This document shows positions 1 to 13,266 of a stretch of DNA of 64,000 nucleotides, in pieces. Every line of letters begins with the position of its first letter. The stretch's first letter is position 1. A model generated the notes under the pieces. That model saw nothing but the letters and a program-made list of their open reading frames with translations, ran no database searches and had not been told where the DNA came from. The position numbers and the translations under genes were made by a program. The DNA is from Phlebiopsis flavidoalba (Eukaryota; Basidiomycota; Agaricomycetes; Polyporales; Phanerochaetaceae): positions 62,001 through 126,000 of the forward strand of contig JAOCPU010000058.1 of assembly GCA_035772785.1 (NCBI GenBank). Direction: 5' to 3'.

Positions 1-2272
1 AGTGCGAGCTTAGCTTAGTCTACAACTGAGTGCGGTAATGGAATGGAAGGGATGGCTTCCGGCGGTGGGAAGCTTAGTCGAGCGCGACATAGGTAACCGA
101 TGAGAGATGGATAGAGGGGTTTTAGGAGAGGCAGCGGGAGGGCGAGCGTAGTCCTTAGTTCCGAATGATTGAAAAAATCATGGCGTGCCGAGGTCGTTTT
201 GAGACGGGGGCTGTCTTGATTCTACGCGTCCTATACCCTCTTTCAGTACGTATTATCTTGGTACGAAAACATAGGCAAAGACCCACAGGATGGAGCATGT
301 CTCACGAACGTGAATGAAAAGCTCATCCTTGACATAATAACGATGCATACGCACGACCAGCTAAGCAGCGGGACTCGCCACCGTGCCCCTCCCCTGCGCC
401 GCCGTGGCCTGATGGCAGAACTCCAATCGTCGCCTTCCAATTGCTGCCACGTAACCCAACGACGTTTGATCTAGGACAGAGTACTGTTATAGTGTTATGA
501 CCACTGACAGTAAACTCCGGCTATTTGAGAATGGCTTCACGAGGGGTGGTTATGTCAAGTCTGGAAACAGCACGTGAGTAAATTCCACACGCTGGACATG
601 ACGAGAGTGGGAAGAGGCCCAGGGGAAACATACAGCAGTGACGAGATGCCCCTGTGCTCAGTATTACACAGATGAAGAACTCCATGGTTGCTCCCCCCTT
701 CTGCTTCACTCGGTTCGATCCACGCCAGACACGGTGGTAATTGATAAAATTTGCGTGATGCGCGCGGTGACAGTAGTCGTTTACTACCTGTGTCCATTGT
801 GCTGAAATAGATACTGTAAGATCCATGAGTACGCCCGTAAGGAGTTGCATGTCGTATTTCTGACTCTACAGTTTCTGACCTACAGCGGGGACGTGTGTGT
901 AGGGCTACCGCACGGGTTGTAGGGGGGGTCACCATCACAGTCGTTCGGGGCGGTGCGGGTGTGTACTACTTGGAATTGTCGGAGCATAGCTTCTTGCGTG
1001 ATTTTTCGAAACGGGACTCATTCGTTCGTAGCACTGAGAATCGCCTGGCTCCAATGTGGAGTTACCAACGAGGCTCTTGGCTCCTGGCGCGGATAGCGAC
1101 GGGCGACGCACCCTGCTCACGGATCCAGGTCAACGCCCACTCATCGAAACTTCTCTTTCTGAGCGGCCAAGTCTGATGTAACTGAGGCGAGTAGGAGGAG
1201 GGAAGACTTGATATTGCAATGACGGTTCCGGAATACGGAACAGAAATGAAAATGTATGGGCTTTAAAGCTTTAAAAGGGGCAGTATCCCTCGGCTATTTG
1301 GCGCGCCTATGATAGTTTATGTAATCAAAATGCTGACATAACTTGACGAAAGCTCTGGCGTGGCGCCTGCTGCTTGGCTGGACTGCCAGGTTCGACCTCG
1401 AAGTCTCTGGGACTGTGACCAAGGATAGTTGCATCCCAAGTTGCATCCCTACGGAGGGGCATGAGTTGACGGACGCCATCCTAGAATCTGGACTTTCCTG
1501 TGCGTACCTGTGCGCCATAGTAAGTTCCTTCACCACACTGCAACCGTTATTTACTTTCTACTCGAGTTTCTCATTTTTTGCTACGAATCAGTCGCAAAAG
1601 CTCGCACTACTATCACGCTGATGTCGTTCCCACCATCTATCACTTCGGGCCTACACTCTGGTTGAACATGACAGCAATAGCCTATGAACCTGCCTCCCGC
1701 ACTTTCGATATTACAGGGTCGTCGCTCTTTGCATCGACCTTGACCCGATCTTAGCACGAAGCAGGACAGTCACAATCCCAAGGAAGAGCCCCGAAAGAGG
1801 ATCTCTCTCTTTCCCTGCCGCTCCCTCCCACGGCGCATCATGAAATACCTGTAACCCTCGTTGAGATGGGCACCCTACATTCGCCAACATTAACCACCAC
1901 TGGCGAATTGGCCAGTCCTCCTTAACGTTTGCACCAGCATGTCGCACGTTGCGTATCAAGTGGGTGCTATTTCGAGCTTCGATATGTCTCAATTACTCAC
2001 AAAAGACTCGATTGTACAGGGTTTCGTGGGCTTGTAGACACATGGGCCTATCGCGTGTCAGGTCAATGGGGCAGCAGTCGTTCGTCCCTTTACCCAAAAC
2101 ACACGTAGATACTTACGATACCTAGAAGACGTTGATGGACGATCTACTTAAAGCCGTCCTTTAATGTGGGGCAGTGACGGGTTCTCGTCGGGAGGCGTCG
2201 CGTGCATATGGCTTCACAGATATGAACACCCAGTCTAATGATTTTGGTAAGCGACGGGGTTTGCTCATAGTC
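1..2272. other. No gene recognised, left edge
   Basis: I see no gene here. Several open frames of 60-127 codons occur on both strands, for example around 895-1176 and 1343-1621 (+). They overlap each other, show no family motif and have no neighbouring exon that extends them, so I treat them as chance frames. Just downstream lies the 3' end of the minus-strand monooxygenase. Confidence 0.5.
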
Positions 2273-4169
2273 TTAGTGGATTAAGCTTTCTGAAACATTT
2301 TTCACAATGAGCTCCTCAGCGCGTTCCCAGTCCTTTTCGGGCATCGCTTCCCAGTGGGAAGGTCCAGATATCAGCCATTTCGTTCGACCAGTTTCTGGAG
2401 TTCGTCCCTGTCCCCTCCTTGAAAGCTTCTCTATGGTTGATGCTGGACGGCAGATAATCTGGATGCAACTCGTAGCAGGAAGCCCATTTTTCAGGGTAGC
2501 GCTCGACAACATCGTTGTTCCGATAGGGCGGCGGATAGTATCAATCGTAAATTTCGAGGCCTGAGGCTATGTTGCTCAAGTTGATGCGCGCGGGTGTGCG
2601 AGAGTATTATGCCCTAGAATATACGCATCCTGCAAATCAGAAAGCCAGTTCAAAATGGCCTTGGCCACCGTGTGAAGAAAAGCGTACCTCGAGTGCTTGA
2701 CCTCGCACCTGCGCGAAAACGAAATGGTACTCACTGGCCATGTGCCTAGAGGAAGTGAGTTGAGCTTTTCTACACCCTGGCAAACAGCATGTTTCTTACT
2801 GAGTCATGATCACCAAGGAGAGCTACACGTGCGTCGACGTAGTCGCCGGAAGTCCGCGAATGTGGCAGAGGGCCCATTTTGTCGTCTCTCTCTATGTTCT
2901 GCACATTCAAAGACCCGTAAGTTCTCGGTTCGCACACAGTTCAGATAGGTCTCACAGTGATCTCACACGTACTTCACAGCGACTACCCGAATGTCTTACC
3001 TCCCAGTTCTTTTTGGTACAACATCTAGTACCGCATCCTCCCTTTGATGCTACGGCCATTGTCGCTCCTCGGGAAGCGGTGTGTCAAGGCCGCCCGGGGG
3101 TGGTATCGAAGAAAAGTGCATTGATGACAGTGGGAGAAATTGGGTACGAGATGACATGCTAAACTATAGCTTAGGATATGCGTTGCTTGGGGGTGTCATT
3201 ATAGCATTCTGGGGGGGGGACATACCTTTGTCCGGTACCCAGCCACTGCAATAGATACTGTAAGGCAGTGCCGAAGCTAATATGCAATTATGACGCACCA
3301 CTAGGCCTGAAGAAAGAATAACATTATGACGGTGATGATTCCGCTATCTTGGATCGCTCTATCAATGCAACGATAGGCGTAGTCCCCCTGTCACCAGCTC
3401 GCGGTCTCGAGACCTGATGAGGAGCGCATCTCCTTTCGCTGGGTCGGTTTTACCCGCCCTGGCAGCCAGATCAGAGTACATTCTGCCTTGCGTGTGGGTG
3501 ATCCTAGGGTTCCATCCGCCCCCGACCATGATATACTGCACGTGCCGTTGAGCCATTCGGAGAAGGTCAAGACCACGCCACATCTTCGCTTTGGCAGGAT
3601 AGGAGGAAAAGAGACTCTTCGAAACTGATGGAGCGCGAATAGAGGGGGTACCCCCGCACCTCGAAGTCAACCCCTTCTAGGAATTATTTTCAGCCATTTT
3701 CCACGCGGCGTGAGAGCGCACATAGTTATACCCCATCCTGACCAACGAAATTGAGCCGGCAGGAGCATACAAAGATAGTAAGAACTCACGGGGATTTTGT
3801 GAACCTCATTGAACCGAAACATGGCTCGGTTCGGAAAATCGCTTGATTTCATTAGCGTCATGGGTGGCGCGACCCTGATATAACTTATCTCTTCCATGGT
3901 ATCTTCTAATGGAGAGATGTAGTTCGCAAAGTAGCGCTCCCTAGAACGTTGCCACAAGGTGACTCCAGCTCCCGTCTCGACAAATTTGGGGACCGGGCCT
4001 CATAGATGTCGACTGAGATCTTGGAGGTAGGAGAAAAAACTGTTTCAATACCAAGGCGAGTGATATGCCGCCGATTCCTCCGCCGCTGTCAACAGGCATA
4101 ACGTTTACACGTGAGGGAAGGGACTGGTGTATGTACCAGATGGCGATTTTTGATGGACGCATCGCTCAT
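2273..4169 (-). pseudogene. FAD-dependent monooxygenase, salicylate hydroxylase-like, frameshifted
   Basis: This is a class A flavoprotein hydroxylase, which uses FAD and NAD(P)H to hydroxylate an aromatic or related substrate. The start is ATG at 4169 (MSDASIK...). A ~50-nt intron then ends in ..GTTGACAG, and the next exon opens with the Rossmann motif GGGIGGISLALVLKQ. Further blocks in family order are VDIYEAR, TGAGVTLWQRSRE, SDFPNRAMFRFNEVHKIP, a GADG..SPTRK dinucleotide-fold region near 3.5 kb, HVISYPIS near 3.15 kb, and YVDARVALLGDH near 2.85 kb. The last block is the second FAD motif, normally GDAAH. The C-terminus holds VVERYPEKW and HWEAMPEKDWERAEELI, ending at a stop at 2273. Length and block order fit a complete family member. 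The blocks lie in different frames, for example an extra A in the first exon and a switch near IYD/IRRP. The gene is therefore disrupted or the sequence contains indels. The substrate cannot be told. Confidence 0.8.
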
Positions 4170-7100
4170 GTTCGAAGTCGACGTGATTCTTAGAAGGTCG
4201 GTATGTGGGGATTGGGTGGCCCGCAAGAGACGTTGAGGGCGACTCCGAAGGAGCGTTATATACTCTCCAGTTAAAATGGCGAATATGCTCCACTATTCTC
4301 CGAAGATGGGGATGAGAAAAGGACTATCCCCTGAATCAGATACATTTCTGTCCACATTTCCGCATTGGCCGTCAGCCCGAAGGACGGCCGTTCTGCATTT
4401 GATGTACTCCCATACTAAGTATATAGTACATCTCATGCTAGCGAAGGACCGATGCCATCTACAGTGGATTCATCATGTATCATTTTCATAACGGGCATGT
4501 CTGACAAACGCCGCACAATTGTTGTTGATCACTCGCTGCAGGCGGAGCACAGATGGCTTGTACAAGTACGCAGAGATTGAGAAATGTCGTTTATCCCTTG
4601 CGGAGTAATATAGAGAATAGACTCAGACCCAGGACCTCGTAAACAGTTTGTCGAATGATTCGGATTGATTGTGCCTCCGCCTCAGTTCCCATATAAATGC
4701 TGATGACTGTCGTCTTCCATTTCCAACATTTCCCTAGTATATATGAAGATGAAACGTCGTCTTCTCAAATGATAGCTCCGAGAGTGAGAATGCTTCGAAA
4801 AGTCGCTCGCCCCCCCCAAATGTACCAGTCATCAAACTCAGGATAACAGTGATAACTCAACATAACAGCTCATTGACGTCCTTGCTGCCGCCGGGGTCAT
4901 GTTCACAGAGGATGGAATGATGTAAAGCTTCTCGTAGCACACATCCTTTGTCCAGAATAGTTGATAAAACCTGCATTAACCTTTAGTCAGAATAGCTTCT
5001 ATCTCAAGTGATTCACGAATACTATACCGCAAATTTCCCAAACAGTGTGAACCTCTAACATCCATCAACGGGTATGCTCCAGCGTCAATCTACTGTTTTG
5101 CCAGTGTCTAAGGCCTAGGGCCCGGCCTAAGGCCTAAAGGATTCGATCGGATCGAGTGTGACTTCCGACATTGACGCATGCGCTGGCGTTAGCGCGTAAC
5201 GCCACCGGCCAGAATTACTCAAAGACCTGGAACATGTTCGTTTCGTGGACGTTACTCGTAGCTCTCGTTAAACTCCGCCGCGCTTGTGCTACCGACGACG
5301 AACCGCTAGCCCCCTCCCCCTCTCTTCCTCCCTCCTTTCTTCCTCCCTCCCCCCCCCTCCCGGCACGCCCAGTCGCAACAAGCTGCCATGTAGCCGCGGA
5401 GCGCAAAGCTTATTACCATTCAACCTCTCACCCACTTCCCTCCTTCGTGATTCTCAACGGTGTCGTGCTGATCACGTACTCGCCGCGCCCTTTCGCGAGT
5501 TCAAAGACTGTCCCTATCTAGCAATCGTTCTGAACGACGTCTGTAAGTACAAGGATTCGTTACTACGCCCTCTACCGAATGTCTACGCGGATTTCTAATC
5601 TTCTCCTCCGGAAATGTGCGATGTTCGCGGTCGTTCGACGGCTCGATCTTCTCTCTTGCCCCACATGCTCACCGAGCTGTGATTGATTATAGGAGGACAT
5701 TTCTTATACACTGCTGAACTGGTGTTCGCATCTCACAAGACTCAATTCAGAGGGGTGTCTTCCCTGACTGCGCTCACTGGTGCGATATCCTTCTCGTGAT
5801 CCTCATCACGCCCGTTCAAGGACTTTCATATATCCGAGGCGCTGGCACTATTCCTTAACCGCTCCACCTGCCTGCTCCGGCTCGCGTACCGACAGATATA
5901 TCCTTCTGCCTTCGATAGCTTCTGCTGTCTGTGCGTGCACTAAATATCTGCCGCCGTACGAGTGCACTTATCACTGGAAGCTCTTTCTCCATGCAGTCAT
6001 TCGCTGATCTGGTATGGTGAATATGGATGTCATAGCGCTACCGGCATCGCACATGTGAGGTGTTGAAATGGAGATACGCTGTGTCAAACCGTATTCACGT
6101 ACCAGCTTGAGATGCTTATGCACTTATGCGAGACTTCGAATGCATATATTGACTGCTGACTGTCGAAAAACGTCCACATCAAAATGTGCGATCTGGCGTG
6201 AGCGACATATGACCGACGCACGCCAGCCCACCCACTTGAAGTTTTCACCAGAGCCATCCAGACAGCTACAACCTTTTCGAGGCGTCGTGTTCATACCTTG
6301 GTCACGTAAAAAGACGGCGCTGACCCTTAAAAGCGTACACCAGGATATTGAATACCGACCGCTTCTCTGCTGATCAAGCGTCGGAATATCACAGCAATGG
6401 TCTCAGACATCCCTCGTACTGTGACTCGTCAAGCCTCTCCTTACCATGAACTTCGATAACTACGCCTAGGGCTCTTGTTGTAGGTGGGCGGATTCTCGCA
6501 GCCAATGTATCGGCTTCAACTTTGCTCGCAAGTTTCGTCGCCGTAGTTGTTACAACTCTCTATAGATTTTATGGGGTCTATGTGTAGTGCCTGATGCCAC
6601 ACTTTCTTTTCAAACGCTATTACCAGAGGGACCCTATGCTAAAATACGCCGGTTAATGCATGATATCTTTCAAACTGTATGATTTTGCGAGCTCATAAAC
6701 CATGAATAAAGGTGTTCTTGACCTGCTTTGGTGGAACCATAACATACTTTGTTTTTTTTTTTTTTCCCCTCATACGTATTCTGCCAAGTCGTGTTAACGA
6801 CTGTTCCCCGCAACGTCGGTAGCGGTCCTAGACACAGCTCCACACAGGTCTTATGTCTTACACCCCATATACTGCCGTGGAAGCATACAAGACTAATGCC
6901 GTCGTAATTTAATGGTGAGCTCACTAACTCTCAGGCTAATAAGCAGTCACGCACTACGACAAATCCAGCTACCCCTTATCAGAGCGTACTCAGCCCGGCT
7001 CCCCCATGGGATAAGACCTTCACGTCTCTCATCAGTTACGATAAATAGCATAGACAAGAAGCCACAAATACAGGAGTATACCGCCGTATGGAACTCCTAT

Positions 7101-8450
7101 GATCTAGGCTTAGTTAATTCCTACGACCAGTGCAGCACTGTGACTTCACTAGGCCGGGGTAATGACGCTCAGGCCCAACATATGACTCACTCGTTCAAAG
7201 TAGTGGGATATTTGTCAGAATTTAAAAAATTGTCGCTCGTATTCGATAGCTAACTGGTCCTACATAGGTTTTTTTTTTTTTTTCGACTATACATACCGCC
7301 GTCGTGGCATTATGGCGTATATTGAAAATATATCGGAACGTTGGTAAATGTTGCCTAAGAGGACCATACCACAATCTGCTATTGCTCAGTAAGACACCAA
7401 GAACAAGGACCTCTGACGTATCAATTTGGTGACTTGTCTTCTACACAAATCGTAATAATGACTGCCCACATATTTTGTCCTCACCCAAGGGCCATCTCAA
7501 CCTCGAGTGCGTAAGGCAGCTGTCTGATCTGATATCGCCCTTCTATTTGTGTGTTAATCAAAGTCTCTGCGCCCTCCGATAACTTAGCTCTATGAGCTTA
7601 TATAACTTTGATTTGCAGTCCATGGCCGTAGTAGGTAAGCCGGTGTTGCAAGCCATTAATATTTCTACCTTCTCCGCGCATTGTAAGATCGCTATTAAAA
7701 CCCACCAAGCGATAGGCGGCATCACGAGCCGGTCAATAATGGGACCGTGTCGACCATTGCCGGATGTTCGCTCAACCGGGAATATGGTGCCAATATCTGC
7801 CCATAAAGTATAACATGATTCTTGTCTGTCGCCTAACTTACTAACTGATTAATATCGCCATACATGTACGCATAATACGTGTACATTCGATAGAGCATAG
7901 GTTTACGGCCTGGTTACCATCAATACCTGGTTTGCTCGATTTTCAGTGGTTGCTATATAGAATCTCATTGTTCACATGGATGTTGGTTGTATCCGGACTA
8001 TCTACCATACCGCCCTCCTGTGCTTACTAAGCCGTGATGCCTATAGGAACAAGATCAATGATATGCCGGGCTATAACATCCGCCAGGTTGTTCCTCTTAA
8101 TATGGCGCGCCATGCGACCTACATGTTTGACGGTCACTGATACCATGTTCTGATACTAGAACCACTGACCCTCTTTACGATCATTCCATCAATAATCTCA
8201 TTGGGTCTTTCTACTTTTCAATACTGACGACCTCATTACCAGGATAGCTTGTGTTCTTACTTAACGATAACAGCCTTCGACTGCAGAGTAGTTGGGGATT
8301 CCACAGCCTTACAGTTTCGTTTGGGGTCTTGTATCATCAACGGTATGTTTTGTCTCTCATGTCACAGCAGCACATCCGACCTTGCATGTTCGGATCGCCC
8401 ACACATCAATTACAGGTATACTTAGCTTTGAGTCGCCTACAATAGCTTCT
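4170..8450. other. No gene recognised; CT-rich and poly-T patches
   Basis: I recognise no gene. Around 5308-5365 the plus strand is strongly CT-rich. A GC palindrome made of AGGCC/GGCCT words lies near 5110-5140. Runs of T occur near 6752-6767 and 7267-7283. Open frames at 5171-5598, 5780-6007 and 6912-7253 (+) show no motif, no related copy elsewhere in the window and no convincing splice partners. Part of the 5.2-5.6 kb stretch could be a decayed proline/serine-rich exon, but I cannot support that. Confidence 0.4.
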
Positions 8451-8452
8451 CA

Positions 8453-8960
8453 GTGATTGGAAACTTCGCACCCCCCCCCCCCCGTCTTTTTTTTTTAAAA
8501 GTGTTCAACCTCCCCCACTTATCTCACCCTACACCTATGTTATTTGCCCCTTCTTCAGCATTTTATTTTGTTCCCCCACCCAATGTATGGCACCCTTCTC
8601 TTATCAATCCTTCTTTCCCCCCCCCCCCCCTTTTAGTTACCTTTTAGGTGTCATATTATTTTTCTTATTTTTATCCCTTCTGTACTATCTCCTTCAGACC
8701 CCAACCCTTTTGCTCCCCTATGTCTGAGCCACGCCTTTATCCAACTTCTATCTTCTCTCGTTTTTTTTCCAACTGTCTGCGCCCTATTCCCTCCCTTTCT
8801 TTTCTCTTCTCTCCCTTTTTCTTACGTTTCCCCCCCCCCCTCTTTTCTCCTTTTTCTTTACTCATTCATTCCCTTTTTTTTCAACACACTCTTCGTCACT
8901 CCTTCTCTTAATCACCTCTTCTTGCTTCTTCCCCCCTTTTCCTCTACTTCCCAGTTTTCC
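8453..8960 (+). repeat. Polypyrimidine tract, about 500 bp
   Basis: The plus strand is almost purely C and T here, with long runs of C near 8469-8482, 8619-8630 and 8830-8840 and runs of T between them. Two open frames (8453-8647 and 8648-8911) exist only because pyrimidine codons cannot form stops. Their products are monotonous P/S/F/L strings, so I do not call them genes. Such asymmetric tracts can arise by slippage and can adopt triplex structures. Confidence 0.8.
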
Positions 8961-10560
8961 ATCTTCTTATCGGAAGTCTTTTTCTAATATTCTTACGTCC
9001 TCGCTATATTATGCCGACAGAGTGCCGCAAATCAATTTTGTCTTTAATGTGGAAGTACGTGGTCAATCGTCACCCATCCTTGAAGATAAACTTACCAGAA
9101 GCTTCCTACTACACAGTCTACCTCAATCTGGCAGGGGTAGCTAAGCACAATCCGTCTAATTGACTTCGTTCTTATAATTCATGAATTACTTAAATATTCA
9201 GTGTACGAGAATTTCAATTGATGGCTTCGTAAGCGCACCGTCATCCTCTCCGATGCACAAGTCATCTAAAAGATCATCTCTATAGATAGATTGAATGCCC
9301 CGGGATTGGTTTTCGGGGGACGAAAGCAATACTAACGATGTTGTGTGTCTAGACAACTCAGTGTAAATGTGCACAGAGCACGCACACCTCAGGTACAGGT
9401 CAAAGTAACCCTTCTAACCGCTCAGTGTGTGTATTTCAGAAAGAGGCCATCATGCATGTACATTGTGTACTAATGTGATCCGCAGACAAATCCACTGCCC
9501 AGCATTGAAAGGGGACTTCCAACGTTTGCAACCGGCGCACGAAGCTGAAGAATACAAGGTCGTCATGGGAGCGCATACGCATCGGATGACCTGTAGCCGT
9601 ATATTCATGACTCAGTGTTAGTGACACGAATTACTTATGACAGCCGTGCTCCCGGATAAACTTAGTAAAACCAGAGATGCTTGACTGAAGCCGGGAGTCC
9701 TGAGTCCAGACTTCAAGCTTCAAGTCTCATACAACGCTGATCGCTATACTAACTTGGCTCTTTTGACTCCGACACAAACTTCTGTTTACATTCTTTGTAT
9801 AGTGCATACATCTCAGAAGTCAGATTTAGAGCCAATATGTTGAAGTTCACCAATACCATATGCTACATGATAATCTGTGTGATTTATCTCCATCTCACTC
9901 ATGCCTGATGTCGACACCTTCTAACATGATTGGGACCTCGGACGCTGATATGGTTTTAATCGAAGCCGATATTATACATCAATCAGTAGAGTGTGTGATA
10001 TGCGGGCTTTATCGGCTGATCATCGTAGTACGCCACTTCAGAACGAGTATCGTGCGTCACTAAAGCTCACGCTGAGACACCCTTCATGCAACTTTTAGAA
10101 TCAAGAGAAAGACGAAACAAGTCAAACACGGTACGGTATAGTCATACTCTTAGGCTTGACAATCAGAATCAGTTGAAATATGCGTGGTTTCTCTCCGATT
10201 CCTGACAAATAGTCCATCTAAGTGCGTCTCATGATGTGATGGGAGTCGCAAAGTCTGATGAGATATCTGAGATGCCACTCTGATACCGAGGCCCACCAGT
10301 GCCCGCACGTATTTCATGCGGGAGATACTGTAGGCCCCCCAGCACTGCTTACCTTCCTCTCCACTCCTTTCTTTCATTAATATCTGGATACATATAAAAC
10401 AAGGAAATGCGATCGCTCAAGTCTTGCCCTCATAAGGAGCAGAGTACCCGGCTCTGGGTCATCCTCCTCACTCTGTGCGTCCTCATCTCCGTCTCCGCAT
10501 TTCAGTCTGTGAGTTTTATTGACCTCTCTCATATATGATGTATGTTCCCCGTTCATCTCA
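8961..10560. other. No gene recognised
   Basis: I see no gene. Small frames near 9427-9627 and 9860-10063 lack motifs. A near-palindrome, AGACTTCAAGCTTCAAGTCT, lies near 9708-9727. The end of this stretch precedes the first recognisable exon of the MFS gene and may hold its undetected first exon. Confidence 0.4.
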
Positions 10561-10620
10561 AAAACCAAATCTAGACTAGTATATCCCTGCTTTCTACCCC
10601 TCAAAGCATACAAATTTTAA

Positions 10621-12672
10621 TTGAGCGGCGATGATTCGGCATGGACAGATGCAGCATATCCTCTCTGCCAGTCGCCATCTTTTTCATTCGCGCAGTGGTC
10701 AAGCAGTCGAGGTACACATATCAGACACTTCGCTCACCCGTAACCTACTCATCGGTATTATAGACCTTCGGGGCATATACTGCCATGTTAGCGGGAATAG
10801 GCTTATTCACCCTAGGAAGCGCTTTGTGTGGATCAGCAAGAAAAGAAACACGCCATGGCTAATAGCGGCCCGCGGTCAGTCGTCCGCGGGGTTCCCCCCC
10901 ATTGCGCTAAAGCTTGTCAGTAGCGATCAAGGCTCAGGAGGAGGTGCGATACAGCTCGCTAATTATCAAGCATAATTGTCTCGATTTGGTTCCTTTGAGG
11001 CTAGAGCGAGGCGATATATAGCTCGCATTAATGGAAGGGTGAGTATTCCCTTAGGATACGCAAGAATCGGACTAACCGAGCAATTTGAAGCATCGGAGCG
11101 GCTGCTAGTGTGTCGGCCGCTGACGTTCTGATGTCCCCGGAGGTCAGGCATTAGGGGCATAGATTCGCAAGAATAAATGGAGATGGTATTTTTTTTGTAC
11201 GCATCGAAATCTTCGGCTATATTGAAAAGATGCTGATGACGCAGGGTCTTGATGCAGACATGACTGTGCCTGTCCTAAGTGCTCTGCACTACTTGTTGTA
11301 TCGTGTACCATGAGATCAAGCACGCCTAATGGCACTCTGTAAAATGATCAACTTCGTTTTCGCATGGACTGGATGTAAGCACGCTCCCTTACTATTTGCC
11401 TAGTGTAGGCTTTCTGGGAGCTCATGCTCCTCATTAGCGGGCAACTATGGCTTATTGTATCCAGCACAACGTCTCTAACAATTGCACTTACAATGGGCGG
11501 ACATCTGACGGTACTTCGTGGAGATCATTCAAAACGTTCTGGTTGCCACTGATATTTCGGTCTTTTTGGGATCAGGGTTATTCCTTCTCTATGAAGCCAT
11601 TTTCGCAACGAGCCCACGCAGTAGTGGTACACACATTGTCTCAAGTCATCACTTTAGCTGACAACTAAAAGCTCCCCTTCAAAATCCGTCGGTGCGCAAA
11701 TCGGAACCAGCCTGACGTGGGCTATAAGTGCAGTAGTAGCCTTAAATGCTTCGTTGGGTATCCAGCGATTTTCCATCTCTCTTGTCGTGACCGAAGGGGG
11801 GGTTCATTCGATACAGCGTTTTATGATGGCGGGGTCAATGACTTGAGTGAGGCTTAGATGAGTTTGATTGAATGACTTTCAAGCTTGCACGGGCTTGACT
11901 CCGACCTCTAGTAGGTTAGTGGTCTGGCATGACGCTTCCAATTGGCTGCGCTATCGTGGCTTCAGGGACGAGCATTTTCAATCGCAAAAGTGTATCGCCC
12001 GCAACTGACACTGGGATGGCTTATTGTGATAGTATCAACGAAGCTGTGCTCACAACTCTAGACCGGAAACTTCCCTCTCCCATAGTCATAGTTATATCCA
12101 TTCTTGTCGGGTTGTGTGTGTGGGGCAATTACAAATCCCTATATACTTCTCGGTACTCCGCACCGCTTCAAGCGTACCAGAACGCTCCCTGCATTAGCTC
12201 TCTTGCATTTCTGCCGAGCACTTGCCAAGGTAAGTCCTGCGTAACCTAACTTCATCAAATTTACTTATGTAGCAACTTAAGATATTGGGAATCGCTCTAG
12301 GCGGTACAATTTTGAAGACGCAACGAAACCATCAAACGACTCCCCGAAGCATTCTGTCTCCCGTTCCCCACTCAATCCGCTCGCACCATTCCCATCTTCT
12401 CGATGCTTTCTGGATCGTTGACAAGTCAAGTACGAGAAGCATTTGCGGATGGACTCAGGATAACACCAATAGTTCTCGCGACAATTGCTGGTACCGGACT
12501 TCTTTCCTCGGTTTTCGTCAAGTCAATCCCACTACATGCCCAAATGGACGACCGTCCTGATGCGATGGTCCAAGGGAGTGTCGATATGGGGGCCTCGAGT
12601 CGGGAGGAAGACAAGTCTGGAGTAGACATCATTTGTGCTGTGTCTGAGGAGTCCATTATTCCGATGTTTTGA
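10621..12672 (+). pseudogene. MFS multidrug/metabolite exporter (14-TM type), degenerate
   Basis: This is a plasma-membrane proton-coupled efflux transporter of the fungal drug/toxin-export MFS type. Blocks appear in family order. SGDDSAWTDAAYPL at 10.62 kb corresponds to the NGKDFVW..AY block of the second MFS gene in this window. After an intron comes FGAYTAMLAGIGLFTLGSA with CGSAR (TM3-4), then TPWLIAAR, an intron, and GSGGGAIQLAN. FLGSGLFLLYEAIFA (about 11.56 kb) matches TM7. LALPIGCAIVASG and SAPLQAYQNAPC (about 11.93-12.2 kb) match the TM11-12 region. A final intron precedes LGIALGGTILKTQ, and the C-terminus runs REAFADGL..IAGTGLLSSVFVKSIPLH to a stop at 12672. Several joins need frame changes within an exon, and TM1-2 is not visible, so this copy is decayed. 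It converges on the helical-domain gene whose 3' end lies 96 bp away. Confidence 0.7.
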
Positions 12673-12767
12673 GCCGTCATGAAGATTGTTCACCGTGTAC
12701 AAAATATGGCGAGGAAGACACGCACATATGAGAAGATCCAGCGCGTAGTTAATAAGTATATGTTGAA

Positions 12768-13266
12768 CTAGAAGACGTGAGCGGTACGCTGCTGTTGGAC
12801 ACAGATTTCTCGAGCATGATCCGCAAGTCGTAGTGAATCTCTTTAATCTGAGGATACGCTCATGGCATTTTGTAGGGGGTAGCTAGAAGGCCGGAGACGT
12901 ACAGTTTCAGCAAGGAGACCTGGCTATCATCCTCTTCCATGGGATCATCGCTGTTTGTGTCGAAACAGCCATCGAGGACAGCGAGATATACGTGCATCAT
13001 GAGAATACTTAGACCATACTAGATAGCTCTGATGATCGTATGAAATATGAGATATGAAGTTCGTGTCAGCTCACTGGCTAGAATTTGACTGGACGACGTC
13101 GACAAGCTTGAACGCGGTTTCAACGACACCTCTGAGGCTGGGCACGTTCACACCGTCGATAAAGCTAGGTGTCACTTGTAGCGAAATGTGTGCAACTCTG
13201 AGGACCGTATCTGTGCGAGTCCCTTTGCTGAACGACCTCGTCCTCCTTCTCGCTCCTGTTGCTCAT
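12768..13266 (-). pseudogene. MLKL-NTD/HeLo-like helical-domain gene, copy 1 (degenerate)
   Basis: This is the same gene family as the copies at 55.5 and 62.1 kb. From ATG at 13266 (MSNRSEKE..) the minus strand gives the basic N-terminus, then RTDTVLRVAHISLQV, PSFIDGVNVPSLRGVVET and AFKLVDVVQ. The next exon gives YLAVLDGCFDTNSDD and SQVSLLKL (about 12.9-13.0 kb). A later exon remnant, EICVQQQRTAHVF, ends at a TAG at 12768. The exon carrying SSDKKKI in the other two copies is not visible. In Agaricomycetes, N-terminal bundles with a VPGLK-type helix and a SNK/RC-type second helix resemble the MLKL N-terminal (HeLo-like) four-helix module. That assignment is mine by pattern only. No effector or NTPase domain follows. 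Confidence 0.55.

Noticed and set aside
700..735. Possible tRNA T-arm (GGTTCGATCC)
   Set aside because: No matching D-arm, anticodon arm or acceptor stem could be folded around it.
803..3270. 15-mer AATAGATACTGTAAG shared by about 805 and 3253
   Set aside because: One or two shared 15-mers are expected by chance in 64 kb, and the flanks do not match.
8453..8911. Two consecutive plus-strand frames of 64 and 87 codons
   Set aside because: Open only because pyrimidine-only DNA cannot form stop codons.
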